In this document: positions 46,298-59,400 of the stretch, one piece after another
How the letters are laid out: each line of letters opens with the position of its first letter
Numbering within the stretch: the stretch's first letter is position 1
Source of the DNA: Tricholomella constricta
Lineage: Eukaryota; Basidiomycota; Agaricomycetes; Agaricales; Lyophyllaceae
Reading direction: 5' to 3'
Assembly: GCA_013368375.1 (NCBI GenBank)
Contig: JAACJP010000023.1
Coordinates: 248,001 to 312,000, forward strand
Length of the DNA: 64,000 nt
Made by a program: the position numbers and the translations under genes
Notes under the pieces: generated by a model
The model's input: the letters and a program-made list of their open reading frames with translations, nothing else
Told to the model about the DNA's origin: nothing
Databases searched by the model: none

Positions 46298-48299
46298 TCA
46301 TGTGTTGTAGGTGGTAGCAGAGACGTTTCCACCACGGCCGGTCCAGTTGACGTCTTTAGTATGTGTTAGAACAGCACCCCCGTGAATGGCGAAGGTACTT
46401 ACGGATGTCTTGACCAGCTTTGAACCTCTCGTTTTCTTTGCCGGGGAGCACACGGAATGTGTGGGCACCAAAGTAGTCACGCTGTTGTCATAGCTTGAGA
46501 CAATTGAATCAGAAGGGTGGTCGTTTGCCGCACCTGAGCTTGGAGAAGGTTGGCGGGCACGATCTCACTGCGATAGCCATCGAAGAAGGCGAGAGCGGTG
46601 CTGAAGGCTGGTGTGGGGATTCCCCACAGGACAGCCTGGGCAATGACACGCCTCCATCCCGGCTGAGCCTTGTGGACGGCTGGGCATTTTATGATTAACA
46701 CGCGGTATTGGCTTCAATACGTGTTACAACTATACCTTTGTTGAAAAAGTCGTCAAAGAGAAGGGACTCCAGCTTCGCGTTCTTCTGGTACGCAGCGGTG
46801 ATGTCACCAAGGAACACACTCTGGTAGACAGATGTGAGAGCCTTGCAACTTTATGGAATGGCAAGGGACACCTACCTTGATGATGCATCCACCACGCCAC
46901 ATGCTGGCGATTCCGGCGTAGTTAAGGTTCCAGTCGAGCTATAAGCAATTAAGATCAAGAGTCATCTCAAGATACCCGAGTGTTTACCTCTTTCGCGGTC
47001 TCCCTCATGAGCATGAAGCCCTGAGTGTAAGAGATAATCTTGGAAGCGTATAGGGCTTGTTCGAGATCATCGATGAACAACTGCTTGTCACCACGGAAAG
47101 GCTCCTTTTGGGGTCCGGAGATGGCTTTACTGGCACGAACACGTTCGTCCTTGATGGCAGACAGGCAGCGGGCAAAGACCGCCTCTCCGATGAGAGTTAC
47201 TGAAAAAAATCAAAATTGTCAAGTGACCATTGTGATGCTTTATAGCAACTCACCGGCAGTTCCGGCGTCGAGAGCGGCAATAGCAGTCCACTTGCCAGTT
47301 CCCTTTTGACCTGCCTGATCGAGAATCTTGTTTACAACAGCTTCGCCATCGTCGTCCTTGAACTTGAGGATGTTCGCAGTAATTTCGATAAGGAAAGAGT
47401 CGAGAACCCCCTTATTCCACTTAACGAAGATGTCGGCAATCTCATCGTCAGGGAGACCAAGACCACGCTTGAGAATGTCGTAGGCCTCAGCGATGAGCTG
47501 CATGTCACCGTATTCAATACCTAGTACAAGAGAAGGGAACGATAAGGTCTGGACGAAACATGGAAAGGCCGAGAACTGACCGTTGTGAACCATCTTTACG
47601 TAGTGGCCGGAACCAGTCTCACCGACCCAGTCGCAGCACGGCTCGCCGTGGACCTGAGCAGCGGTTTTCTGGAAAATCTCTTTGATTGCGGGCCAGGCAG
47701 CGGTGGAACCACCAGGCATGAGAGACGGGCCGTAACGGGCACCCTCCTCGCCACCAGATACACCGGAACCGACGAAGAGAAGTCCCTTGGCCTCCAGCTC
47801 TTTTGTGCGGCGAATAGAATCGGGATAGTGGGAGTTACCGCCGTCAATGATGATATCTCCCTGCTCAAGGTGAGGCACCAGTTGTGCGATAAAGTCATCC
47901 ACAGCAGATCCGGCCTTGACAAGAAGGATGATCTTGCGAGGCCTCTTGAGCTTGGCAACCAACTCCTGGATAGAATGTGCACCCTGAACGTTTGTGCCTA
48001 CAGGGTTTCATTTTAGATCTTATCGCGTAGATAAGTAGAATCTCAATTTACCTTTGGCTTCGTTTGCGAGGAAAGCATCAACTTTGGAGGTTGTGCGATT
48101 ATACGCGACGACATTAAATCCTTTATCGTTCATGTTGAGGATCAAATTTTGACCCTACGGCCTCGTTAATGGCTAGACTATGAGATCGATGAGTAGACTG
48201 ATACCATGACGGCGAGGCCGATGAGGCCGATATCTCCACTGCAAGTACAGAGTAGGTAAGTGAGGAGTGATAGATACGGAAGACAACCTACGTGGCCAT
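46298..48299 (-). CDS. 6-phosphogluconate dehydrogenase, decarboxylating
   Basis: Oxidises 6-phosphogluconate to ribulose 5-phosphate with NADPH and CO2 release. A tiny first exon (ATGGCCAC) splices to give [20 protein letters not shown], with the GLAVMG dinucleotide fold. Blocks follow: [77 protein letters not shown] (signature), [20 protein letters not shown] (Lys and Asn of the active site), and [12 protein letters not shown]. The end is [30 protein letters not shown]. About 490 residues, usual for the family. Numerous introns, no break seen. Confidence 0.96.
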
Positions 48300-48764
48300 G
48301 TTTGATGGGGTGAGGGCGGGTGGTGGTGGTGGTTGGATTAAGAGTGGGGTGAAGATAGAGAAGAAAGAGGTTCTGGACACGGACCGGTTAATGACGGACT
48401 TTCTGGAGTATCTATACAATCAGCTTGGTCATCTTGATCGATTTCGGATTTTGCGATGAGACTCTGGCGCATCGGACAAGGCATTGGATGTTAACCAGGG
48501 TAACTGCTGGATCATCGACCATAGCCGACCCCGACAGCGCACGATTTTGAGCCCTGCTCGGGGCGTGTTGAAGTCGGCCAGAGGAAAGTTGCGCGGGCCG
48601 GTCGGCCGTCGCCACTGTTGCACTGCCACCCACTACTGCCACTGATCGTACTCAGGACCAGTTCAGGACACTTGCGCTCGCCGGCCGCTCACCAACGTTC
48701 GCTGTGATAATCACTGTTAGACATACCCTGGCTCCAATATCATACCCAGTACTAGACTCGGCGC
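48300..48764. other. Intergenic promoter region, divergent
   Basis: 465 bp between the divergent starts of 6-phosphogluconate dehydrogenase and the oxysterol-binding protein. A GGTGGTGGTGGT run lies near 48322. No obvious TATA box. Confidence 0.45.
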
Positions 48765-51406
48765 ATGTCGTCCGTTCATAACGCAATTGGTGGCTCAGTC
48801 GCCATCCTCTCCGCGATGCATCATGTAACGACAGATGTCGTATGTGAAGGATGGGTCCTCAAGAAGCGAAGGAAGAAGATGCAAGGTGCGGCACAGCGTG
48901 CATTCTGCCGTTCAAGGCACTTAACATAGTGAAAGGCTTCGCGCGCCGCCACTTCACCCTGCACCAGTCGGGAATCCTTTCATACTCCTTTGAACCTGGC
49001 CAACCCGTTCGTGACCAGGTTTCGTTGCACCATGCAGCTATATCTACTGCCCCTGGGCGCAAGGACATCCACGTTGACTCTAATACCGCCACATTCCACA
49101 TGAAATGCTTAAGCACTGATGACTTCGATATGTGGATGGCGGCCTTCAGGTCAGGATCACTTCACATTGCGATTGGATGCAGAGACTTGATACAAGCTAC
49201 ATACTAGGAAATTCATCTCTCTTGGATTCGAGGCACGCAGATCAGCGAGCATGAGACTCGCTTCGCGTCATGGCAATACACCTGTAAGCTTGAGCAAGTC
49301 TGGGACCATTGCCGAAGAAATGGGATCGGTGTGTCGTAAACACCTTTTCTAAGGCCAAATTGACTAATTTTGAATTAGACGATCGCGTCACTTGAAGAAT
49401 CCATCCTGCTCCTAACCCACGACACGCCAGTCCAGACAAAGAAGAACCACAGCCTTGGCAAGAAGTCCGAAAAAGACAAAGCCAAAGACTCCAACAAAGA
49501 TTCCAGGTTCGGGTTGTTCAAAAGATGTGAGTTCGAACCACTCAATTAGCAGCTTTAAGTAAATTTGTTCGCAGCGTCGCACAGTTCCTCGCCACAAGAG
49601 TTCGGAGGTGACAGCACATCCGATGTAGCCCTTCCTCTCTCGCTTCAACACGTCTTGTCAATTTTGAAGACCCTCAAAGCCCAACATGCATCTTTGGTGA
49701 CTTCTATGCAAACGCTCTCCGATTTAACCCAGTCCACTCAGGGTTCACCTCTTCCTGCCACAGCAGAAGAAGACGGCCATCTGCATCCCGAGACTTCTCC
49801 ACGATTCACAACACCTATGTTGAGGCAGCCCAAGCGCACATCGATTGCGACAACCATCAGCGACAGTGTGTATGAGTGGTTTGATGCCTTGGATGGTGCA
49901 GAAGAGTTCGTTATGGATGTGCAAGTTACTCCGGAAGGAACGGAGCAGCCTAGTAGAATTCTCACAAATGAGAGTCGGAGCAGCCTTCAAGAAACCTCCA
50001 GCATTGATACAGATATCGAGGAAGATGGCTATGTAGACTACCAACCTGGGACGCCGACGAGCGCTCAGCCTATTCCTGACGCTCTTCAGGTAAAACGGCG
50101 GACGCAGCTTCCGTCATCCCCAGTCGGAGACGAAGGCAGCCTTTTCGCAATATTGAAGAAAAATGTTGGGAAGGTCCGTTCTGTCAACCTCTTGGCTTCA
50201 TATAGTTCTCAAGATTACATGCCGTAGGATCTCTCTACCATTACATTCCCCGTTACCTTCAATGAACCCCTGACGCTCCTTCAAAGGGCCGCGGAAGAGG
50301 CCGAGTACTACAGCGTCCTCGACGAAGCTGCCAGGGCGAACAATTCTATTGATAGAATCTGTTATGTGGCAGCGTTTGCGGTTTCCAGCTATGCACACAC
50401 AAGACACAGGTCAGGTAGGAAAGGATTGTCAGTTTTTGCAATGTTTTTTTCCGAGGATATGCTGATAAAGGTCTCCTAGTAATCCTATGTTGGGTGAGAC
50501 TTTCGAGGACCCGCGGATGAAATTCATTGCGGAGAAAGTCCGCCATAACCCTCTGGAGATGGCATATCATGCGGAGGGAGACAACTGGCAATTGAATGCC
50601 ACCTCCTCTGGCAGGACCAAATTCTGGGGTACGTGACGTTGTTCGAGTCCGCCGAAATATAGCCGAACCTCGTTCTCTCACCTTTCCTAGGCAAAAGCTT
50701 GGAGATAATTCCCCTCGGGAGCTCGCACTTGAGAATTGGACAAGATCACTACGTGTGGCAAGTCCAATCCTGTTATCGTCCCGGCGATTATCTGATTTTT
50801 TGTAAATCAAGGAAAAAACCTTCGTCATTCATGAGGAACCTCATGGTCGGAACCAAATATCTCGAACATTGTGGCAAAATGACGATCGACAATACACATG
50901 ATGAGACCCGTTGCGTACTGGAGTTCAAGCAAAACGGCTATTGGGGCGCGACCAACGTGGTGTCGGGGATGGTTTATGGACCATCTGGCGAGGTCGTCTT
51001 GCACTTGGAAGGAAAATGGGATGACCAGATGGCCCAGACGATCGACTCTTCCAACTTCCGCATTCTCTGGCGTATGGCACCGTTTCCGAAGAACACCCAC
51101 GATTATTATGGCTTCACTTCCTACAGTATCACTCTAAACGAACTAACGAGCGATCTTCTTGGAAAGTTACCCCCCACCGACTCACGCTTTCGGCCCGATG
51201 TGAGAGCGTTGGAGAATGGGGATATAGATGTTGCAGAGGATGAGAAGATCAGGGTCGAAGAATTACAGCGAGAACGCCGAAGACATGGCAAAGATCGACA
51301 ACCTCGGTGGTTCCACCAGGAAGGGGAGGATTGGGTATATTCTGGGGGTTACTGGGAGGCGCGAGAGCGGAGCTGGAAAGACGAAAACATTCAGCCATTA
51401 TGGTGA
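48765..51406 (+). CDS. Oxysterol-binding protein with PH domain (Osh3/ORP-like)
   Basis: Lipid-transfer protein acting at membrane contact sites. The N-terminal PH domain is split by introns: CEGWVLKKRRKKMQGFARRH, SGILSYSFEPGQPVRD, IHVDSNTATFHMKCLSTDDF, MWMAAFRKFISLGFEARRSA. A long disordered middle follows, with a helix near LQHVLSILKTLKAQHASLVT and an acidic patch. The C-terminal ORD domain holds FNEPLTLLQRAAEEAEYYSV, NPMLGETFEDPRMKFIAEKV, FWGKSLEIIPLGSSHLRI, NTHDETRCVLEFKQNGYWGA and the end WVYSGGYWEARERSW. The usual EQVSHHPP signature reads EKVRHNPL at 50532-50555. There is no FFAT-like motif I can be sure of. The start at 48765 keeps the PH domain in frame. Confidence 0.9.
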
Positions 51407-51894
51407 CCTGTATCATATACCTTGATACCTATTTTGAGGAATACCACTAATGCACCGGTTTTTTCCAATAAGGCAAGCCGCCTTTGCCCTAAGGCTAGGC
51501 GCCGAGAACAAAGCTTGTGACGACATCCGCTTGCCTTGTGGTTTCAACGCGTATCCGTCATGTGCTCCCCCTACAAGCGACACCAAATGCGAGCCTCATG
51601 CCCCGTGCCACCTGGGACGGCTTGACAGCTAGTCCTTTTCTCTTACCTCTGATTTTGATGCTGATCGAAGGCCCTCAAGCTAACTTCCGCGGCACTTATG
51701 GGCTGTAAGTGTATGTGTCGGCATAAACCTTGTGGAAAGGCCGCTGTTTCCCCGCATATACCGCATGTGCATCTTGCTTCCGCCACATCGAAACGATCAG
51801 TAGCTCATGCTCGCCGAAGATGATTCGCATGGCATACGCGGGCTCCTTAAAAGGCTGGAGCTTCGCCAACTAGCTTTTGACCTGTAAGGCTGAT
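51407..51894. other. Promoter interval of the beta-glucosidase gene
   Basis: 488 bp upstream of a secreted beta-glucosidase. A TTAAAAGG element lies about 48 bp before its ATG. No frame here has family features. Confidence 0.4.
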
Positions 51895-54800
51895 ATGTTC
51901 ACCCTACGTCTCACAGCTTTGATTGGGCTCGCTTGCGCTGTTGCAGCCCAGCAGCCACTCTATGCTCAGTGTGGCGGTATCGGATGGTGAGTGGTAAAAC
52001 TCCTACCGAGGTAGAGACTAAGCGATATTTAGGACTGGAGGAACGACCTGTGTCAGCGGTGCAATCTGCATAAAGCAAAACGATTGTGAGAGGTGGTTTG
52101 TGTTCTTAATAATTTTGCTGAACAATATACAGACTACTCCCAGTGCCTTCCGGGATCCACGACGTCGTCCACGACGAGTACAACCTCTACCTCCTCCACG
52201 ACGTCGACGACATCGAGCGCCCCTCCAAGCTCAAGCACACCGGGTAAGTCTTCAAACACGAATCTTCAATAGTCGCCCTGATCTTGAATATCTCAAGCGA
52301 ATCTATCACCGGAATGGGCCGCTGCATACACCAAGGTAAAGGTTGATTCCTCTGTCAATACGACAAATCCTAATGAGGGTCTATGTTAGGCGAAAGTCGC
52401 AGTTGCCAAACTGTCGCTCGCCGACAAAGTGAATCTGGCTACAGGTGATATCATGCATATTCCGCGTAGATCATCAGGGGTACTGACGAGTTGTGCAGGC
52501 GTCCAATGGCAGAAAGGTGCATTATAATTTTGTACACGTTTTGATCTCCAACTCACCGCGAAAAATGAAAGGAAATTGCGTTGGAAATATTCCAGCCATA
52601 TCATCTATTTCCTTCCCCGGACTTTGTTTGCAAGGTATTTCCAGATCGGCATCCACTCAATTTTCACCTGGTAACCCGGTCACAGACTCGCCTCTTGGGA
52701 TTAGGTTCGCGGACAATGTATCCGCTTTCACCGCGTAAGCAAATTAACATTAGTTGAGCCCCCAAAACTGGACGTGGTTTACAGGGGCATCAACGTCGCC
52801 GCTACCTTCAACCGTACCCTCATGAAGCAACACGGGGCCGCGATGGGAGCAGAGTTCCGCGGTAAGGGCGTGCAGGTCGCACTTGGTCCGATGATGTACG
52901 AGTAACCTTTCTCTATTCTGGCCCCGTAACTGAATTTTCGACAGGAACATACACCGCGCTCCTGCGGCCGGAAGGAACTGGGAAGGGTACGTCGGAGACA
53001 ATTTAAGCCTGTGCTCAAACTGATGCGAACGTAGATTCGGGGGCGATCCATACCTCTCTGGAGAGGCGTCATTTGAGGTCATAACTGGAATCCAATCACA
53101 AGGTGTTCAAGGTCCGTAAAACAACAAATGATAAATTTTGCGCAACACTTCCTCCCGTTGAACGATCTAGCCGCCGCCAAGCATTATATCAACAATGAAC
53201 AAGAGCATTTCCGGGAAAAAAGCTCATCCAACGTCGATGACAGGTACGTGACTCTCCCCTGCTGTAAATACAGAATCCGGACTCGGACTGACACTTCTGA
53301 AGGACTGTGAGTATTAAACTACTGTGGTCCTGAATTCAACCTGAGCAGTGACAACAGCAACACGAGATTTACGCTGCGCCGGTATGCTCTGCAACCATCT
53401 GCTTATCCAGGCTTCTAACTTTGTCGTCTAAAAGTTCTTACGCAGTGTTCAAGCCAACGTCGCGTCTGTTATGTGCAGTTACAGTTGAGTCCTTTCAAAG
53501 TTCTTGCTGTTTTTTACTCGTTGGGCTCAGATGGCGTTAGACCAAAGTATGTGGCAATGTTCATTTCCAAGAAAGATGACTCGACCAGCCGTTGCCTAGT
53601 TAATGGCACATTTGCGTGTGAAAACGACAAGGTTTTGAATGGTATTCTAAAGGGAGAATTTGGGTTCCCGGGGTGTAAGTTTTCTTACTGTCACTCGGCG
53701 CGTAGTGACTCATCGCATCCCATCTCTCTCAGACGTTATGTCAGGTATTTCGATTCGCACATAACTACTTGATGCAGGACTGAGATCTATTCTCACAGAC
53801 TGGTGGGCAACTGTAAGCTGGTAGTGTGTCCTGTTTTCATTCCATATCTGACACCATCCCTGCAGCATTCGACACTGTCGGTCAACAAAGGTCTCGATGT
53901 ATGTCATCCCACTAAAGTTGTTATCTATTGCCTGATCGCTCGAACAGATGAACATGCCGGGTATTCTGCTTCTACTGGATTATCCTTCGATTACTGAACC
54001 ATTGCAGGCGACATCAGTCTGGGCTCGGGTATACATTTTCTTGCTGAGAGAGGAGGGATGGTTTGAACTGATCATCTATTGGTTGGAAAGGAACGACCTA
54101 CTTTGGCCAAAATCTGGTGAACGCCGTCCAATCTGGTTCCGTTCCCCAATCGCGCATCGATGTACGATTCCTTAAACTATTCAATGCCTTGAAAAAGATT
54201 GACGCAACCCTATCAGGACATAGCACTCCGGATTTTGGCAGCTTGGTATGTGACTCTCTGGCCAACGTGCCCTTTGCTCACTATTTGAATAGGTATCTTC
54301 TCAAGCAAGACTCCGGTTTTCCTGCTGTCAACTTCAATTCGTGGAACCTAAACGCACCGGGAAACACCCATGTCAATGTTCAAGGTGACCATAAAAAGTT
54401 CGAAGGCTTTTTTTTTTCTTCCAGTGACTTTATTGATCAAGGCTGCATAATTTGCCAGCCTCATTCGTGCGGTTGGAGCGGCCTCCACCGTTCTCCTGAA
54501 GAATGTGAATAATGTACTACCACTCGCGTCCCCGAGAACTATAGGAATCATTGGCAACGGCGCCGGTCCTAGTTCCCGTGGGCCTAATGGGTGCGTCAAA
54601 AGTCTGCCATGGCGATAATATACGATAACGGGTTCTGATCCACTTTTAGTTACGGCGACAGGGCCGGAAATGACGGTGTGCTGGCCATGGGTGCGTGTTT
54701 GGGCAACTTAAAGATTGGACATATCTGAGCTTATGACAGGGTGGGGTAGTGGAACTGCTGAATTCCCCTACTTGATCAATGTTCGTGCGATTTGTCTGCT

Positions 54801-56278
54801 TCCGTGCCGCTTCGCTAAAATTCCTTTTTCTAGCCACTTGACGCGATCACAACCAAGGCCAAGGCAGCTGGAACATCTGTATCATCCTCACTAAGTGACA
54901 CTGACCTAAATGCCGCCGCCAACGTTGCCGCTGGAAAGGACGTTGCAATCGTCTTCATCACAGGTCCGCTTACTGTTAATCCCTAGGATTGATCTGCTTA
55001 CACATATATATTTACCAGCCGATTCAGGGGAGGGGTACTTGACTGTGGAAGGTAAGACCAGATCTTGTCTAAGCACGTAGCATCATGGAAACGACTCGAA
55101 TCAGGGAATGCTGGAGATCGGAATAATTTGCAAGCATGGCATGGAGGGGTGGGTTTACCATGACATATTTTGACTGTCTGCTGACGATATCACAACAGGA
55201 CGCTCTCGTGGCTAAAGTCGCCAGTATGAATTCCAAGACCATCGTCGTCGTAAACAGCGTTGGCCCCATCGTTATGGAGCCTTGGATAAATCACGCCAAC
55301 GGTACGTGTTGTTAAGTTGCGCCCAGGTTCCACTGCCTGATTGGTTTTCTTTCAGTCACCGCGGTGGTAAGCTCGATTCATCAGGTTTGAAGCATTCTGT
55401 CGCTTACTCCCTCCAAAGGTTTGGAGCGGATTGCCTGGACAGGAAGCTGGTATGATTAGCTTTCAGAAGAAGACGAACTTTTGTCTGAATCATACCTAGG
55501 AAATGCCGTTACCGACGTCCTTTATGGTGTTTACAACCCAAGGTAAACTGTAGTAGTCCCTTCCGTGCATACTGTCCCTGATGTCACCCGTTTTCCGCAG
55601 TGGTCGCCTTCCCTACACAATCGGAAAGAGCGTCACCGACTACTCAGCTCAAGTTATTTACAATTCCAATGGTCCCATCCTGCAGCTTCCATACAACGAC
55701 GGGATATTTGTCGACTACCGTCATTTCGACAAAAACAACATTGCGCCCCGCTTTGAATTTGGCTTCGGTCTTTCTTACACCACGTTCCAGTACTCAGCCT
55801 TGAGCATTAGTGGTTCCACCGCCGGAGGAAGCGCGCCCACGGGGTCTGCACTGGACCCCTGGTAAGAAATCTCTTCAATCCGAAAAACTCATGATGAGAA
55901 TGTTTTGCAGGCTTCACACCAAAGTCATTACCGTTACATTCACGATCAAAAATTCCGGCTCTGTCGCAGGCCACGAGGTTCGCCTTATTGGAATTCTTTA
56001 TAAGATCTCATACTCACGTACGCGCGATTAATCAGATCCCTCAACTGTACACCGCTCTGCCTGCTTCTGCAAACGCTGCGCCCAAGAATTTGAAGGGCTT
56101 TGACAGTATTTATCTTACCCCCGGACAGAGCAAGACGGTGACGCTGAAGCTCTCGCGATATGATCTTTCCTTCTGGAACGTCGTCCCCCAACGCTGGCAA
56201 GTGCCAATTGGTACCCATGGCATCTCCATTGGTGCGAGTAGCAGAGATATTCGCCTCACGGGTTCCTTCACGGTGTGA
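51895..56278 (+). CDS. GH3 beta-glucosidase with N-terminal CBM1
   Basis: Secreted enzyme that hydrolyses cellobiose and short cello-oligosaccharides. Signal peptide MFTLRLTALIGLACAVAAQQ, then a CBM1 with its Cys and aromatic residues (YAQCGGIGWTGGTTC, CIKQNDYYSQCLPG), then a Ser/Thr linker. The GH3 catalytic part begins LSPEWAAAYTKAKVAVAKLS. It keeps ADNVSAFTAGINVAATFNRT, GDPYLSGEASFEVITGIQSQ, KHYINNEQEHFREKSSSNVD, MCSYNQINGTFACENDKVLN and GYVMSDWWATHSTLSVNKGL; the Asp of SDW is the nucleophile. The acid/base block is ADSGEGYLTVEG. A fibronectin-III-like C-terminus ends RDIRLTGSFTV. About 38 exons by my reconstruction, with several microexons, and no disabling break. Confidence 0.93.
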
Positions 56279-56494
56279 AATGCTCCGGCCTAATACTTAC
56301 AAGTTATATTAGCATGTCCACTTGTATATGCAGAGCAACGCCGTGTTATCAGACTTTTTTTTTCTTTTTTTCTGTCAGAGTCGTTTGGACGCCGGTTTGC
56401 AAGCAGTATCAGTTTGATCGGTTATATATTTAATGAGCGATCGGCCGACTCAATAAAAGATTTTCAGTAATTGGCTTCCCCCTCGGTTGAAACC

Positions 56495-59400
56495 ATGCTT
56501 CGAGGCTCTCGGATACAGCCTCGGAGAGGCCTGGCTACCCTTCAACGTGCTCTTGCGACCCATGCACCGCTGGCCGAGAAAGCTTGTTCCTCAATAACAC
56601 CCCCTTATGCTCATTTGCTCCAGAACCTTGAACATGTCCGGAAAATCCTCAACAGGCCTTTGACGCTCTCGGAGAAGATTCTGTACAGCCATCTGGTTGA
56701 TCCAGAGAAGTCCTTGGGTGGTGGAGGCAGGATCAGGGGAGAAGCGTATCTTCAGCTCCGTCCCGAGAGGGTCGCAATGCAGGACGCTTCTGCACAGTAT
56801 GTCTTCAATACACTGTGCGATCATCAAACTATTAACCTTGTTCCTCGTTTAGAATGGCACTGTAAGATCATGCCATGAGCTGCGGAACACGACACTTGAC
56901 TTTTATGTTCGCAGACTCCAATTCATGAGCGCTGGTCTTGCCCAATGTGCAGTTCCAACGAGCATTCATTGTGACCATCTCATCCAGGCCGCAGAGGGAG
57001 CTAAAGTGGACCTAAAGGTAGCAGTCGTACTTTGGATACCTCTTCAACGGTGGAGCTTATGTCTCTGAAAGCGATCAATTGTTTCTAATCAAGAGGTCTT
57101 CGATTTCCTTGAAAGTGCGGCTAAGAAATATGGTATCGAGTTTTGGCGTCCTGGGTCCGGAATCATCCACCAAATAGTGCTGGAGAATTATGCCGCGCCT
57201 GGAATGCTCATGTCAGTCTACATTTAACAGTTTCAACTTGAGTATCTAACATTGGTTACTATCCAGGTTAGGTACAGGTAGGAAACCGATCGACCTAAAT
57301 GTCGGTGACTGTGATTGAATTATACTGTTGAAGATTCTCATACTCCAAACGCCGGGGGTCTTGGTATGCTTGCTATCGGAGTCGGAGGGGCTGACGCCGT
57401 GGACGCAATGACTGGGACGCCTTGGGAGCTTAAAGCACCTCAGGTAGTTGGTAAGCCTCTCGTTTCATACCTTTCTTTTCCCGCCTCTGAAGTCGAAATC
57501 AGGAATTCATCTGACTGGCACACTGAACGGATGGGCGACAACTAAAGACTTGATACTTCATTTGGCTGGAAAACTCACTGTCAGGGTAAGCTTCACGAAC
57601 GCCTCTTAGCGAACATTCGTCTAAAAGTGAACAGGGAGGGACAGGTCGCATATTAGAGTACTTTGGACCTGGTGTCTTCAATCAATCTTGCACGGGTAAG
57701 GAAGTTCGTGGTCGAGTATGTTCTGAGAGCTCAAATTGCTCTAGGATTGGCAACGATTGCAAACATGGGCGCCGAAGTAGGCGCAACGACTTCAACATTC
57801 CCCTACACTCCTGGAATGAATGCTTACCTGAAAGCTACCGGACGCGGACCAGTTGCTGTTGCCGCTGACGAAGCGGCTTCTCGAGGCTTCTTAAGTTCTG
57901 ACAAAGGGGCGGAGTACGACGAAATCATCGAAATTGTATGTTGTAACTGTCACTTTGCTTGACCATAAATAATGCTACTTTAGAATCTCTCAGATCTGGA
58001 GCCGACCATTAATGGCCCCTTCACTCCAGATCTAGCGACCCCAGTTTCTAAATTCGGATCATTTGTCAAGGAGCAAGGATGGAAGGACGAATTCTCTGCT
58101 GGCCTTATTGGATCATGTACGAACAGCTCCTATGAGGACATGGTACCATCTATTTTTAGCAACCTATTGGACGATTGACGAAGTGGGTTTCCACAGACCC
58201 GTGTTGCAGATTTGGCTAGACAAGCAAAGACCGCTGGACTTACTGCAAAGGTACTAGCGTCATGGTCTGAACTCCTGATCGCATAGTCTAAACATAAGCA
58301 GGTTCCTTTCTTGTGCACCCCCGGCTCTGAGCAAATCCGTGCGACTATGGAACGCGACAATGTTACCTCGACGTTAGAAGATGTTGGCGCAGTTGTACTG
58401 GCAAATGCTTGCGGCCCTTGCATCGGTCAGGTTTGTTTGTTCCAGGATCATGCTCCTCCTGCAGCTTTCCTTACCGCTTAATCACAGTGGAAACGTGAAG
58501 ATAAGAAAGATGAAGAGAACGGTAAAACATCTCTTCATTCCATTACCAGCTTACTAATGTTAACGGCCTCCAATTTAGCGATCCTCACAAGTTTCAATCG
58601 GAATTTCAAGTCCAGAAACGACGGCAATCGGCTCACTATGAATTTTCTCGCTTCCCCGACCATTGTTACTGCTATGGCATTCTCAGGGAAACTGTCGTTC
58701 AATCCTATGACAGATTCACTCACCCTTCCTTCTGGCGAGGCATTTAAATTCTCTCCTCCATCTGGGCAAGACCTTCCTTCAGCCGGCTTCACTGCAGGAG
58801 AAACCTCATACTATCCTCAACCCACTCCTCAACCCCAACCTGACGTCGAGGTGGTGATCAGACGCGACTCACAACGACTGGAGCTTTTGGAACCCTTCAA
58901 TAGTCATTTCGGACCATCTAATGAAAGAGGTTTGGAGCTTCCGTCTCTGAAAGTCTTGATGCGGGTGCGAGGGAAGTGCACAACGGACCACATCTCTGCC
59001 GCAGTACGGGGTTGTCACCTATGTCGGGAGTATACTGACTCACGACTGTCCTCAGGGCCCATGGCTCAAATATAAAGGTCATCTTACTAACATTTCTGAG
59101 AATCTCTGTAAGTCTGTTAAAACTGATTCCATCACTCCCTCTGAGCTTCTCCTGTTTCTTCTAGTGATCACTGTGGGTAATTTCAAAACATCAAGGCTTC
59201 TCTAAACATAGTTTCAGGCCGTGAATGACGAAGGGGGGGATATTAACTTGGCCTTTGACCGTGATCAGAACAAATCTGGAACTATCCCTGAAATCGCCAA
59301 AGCCTTCAAAGCTAGGCAGCAGCCCTGGGCATTGGTTGTCGATGACAATTATGGCGAGGGCAGCGCGCGGGAGCACGCAGCCTTGCAACCTCGATTCTAC

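Noticed and set aside
52000..56000. Beta-glucosidase as a pseudogene because of many stops and short frames
   Set aside because: A consistent chain of short introns and microexons restores every conserved GH3 block; no disabling change remains.
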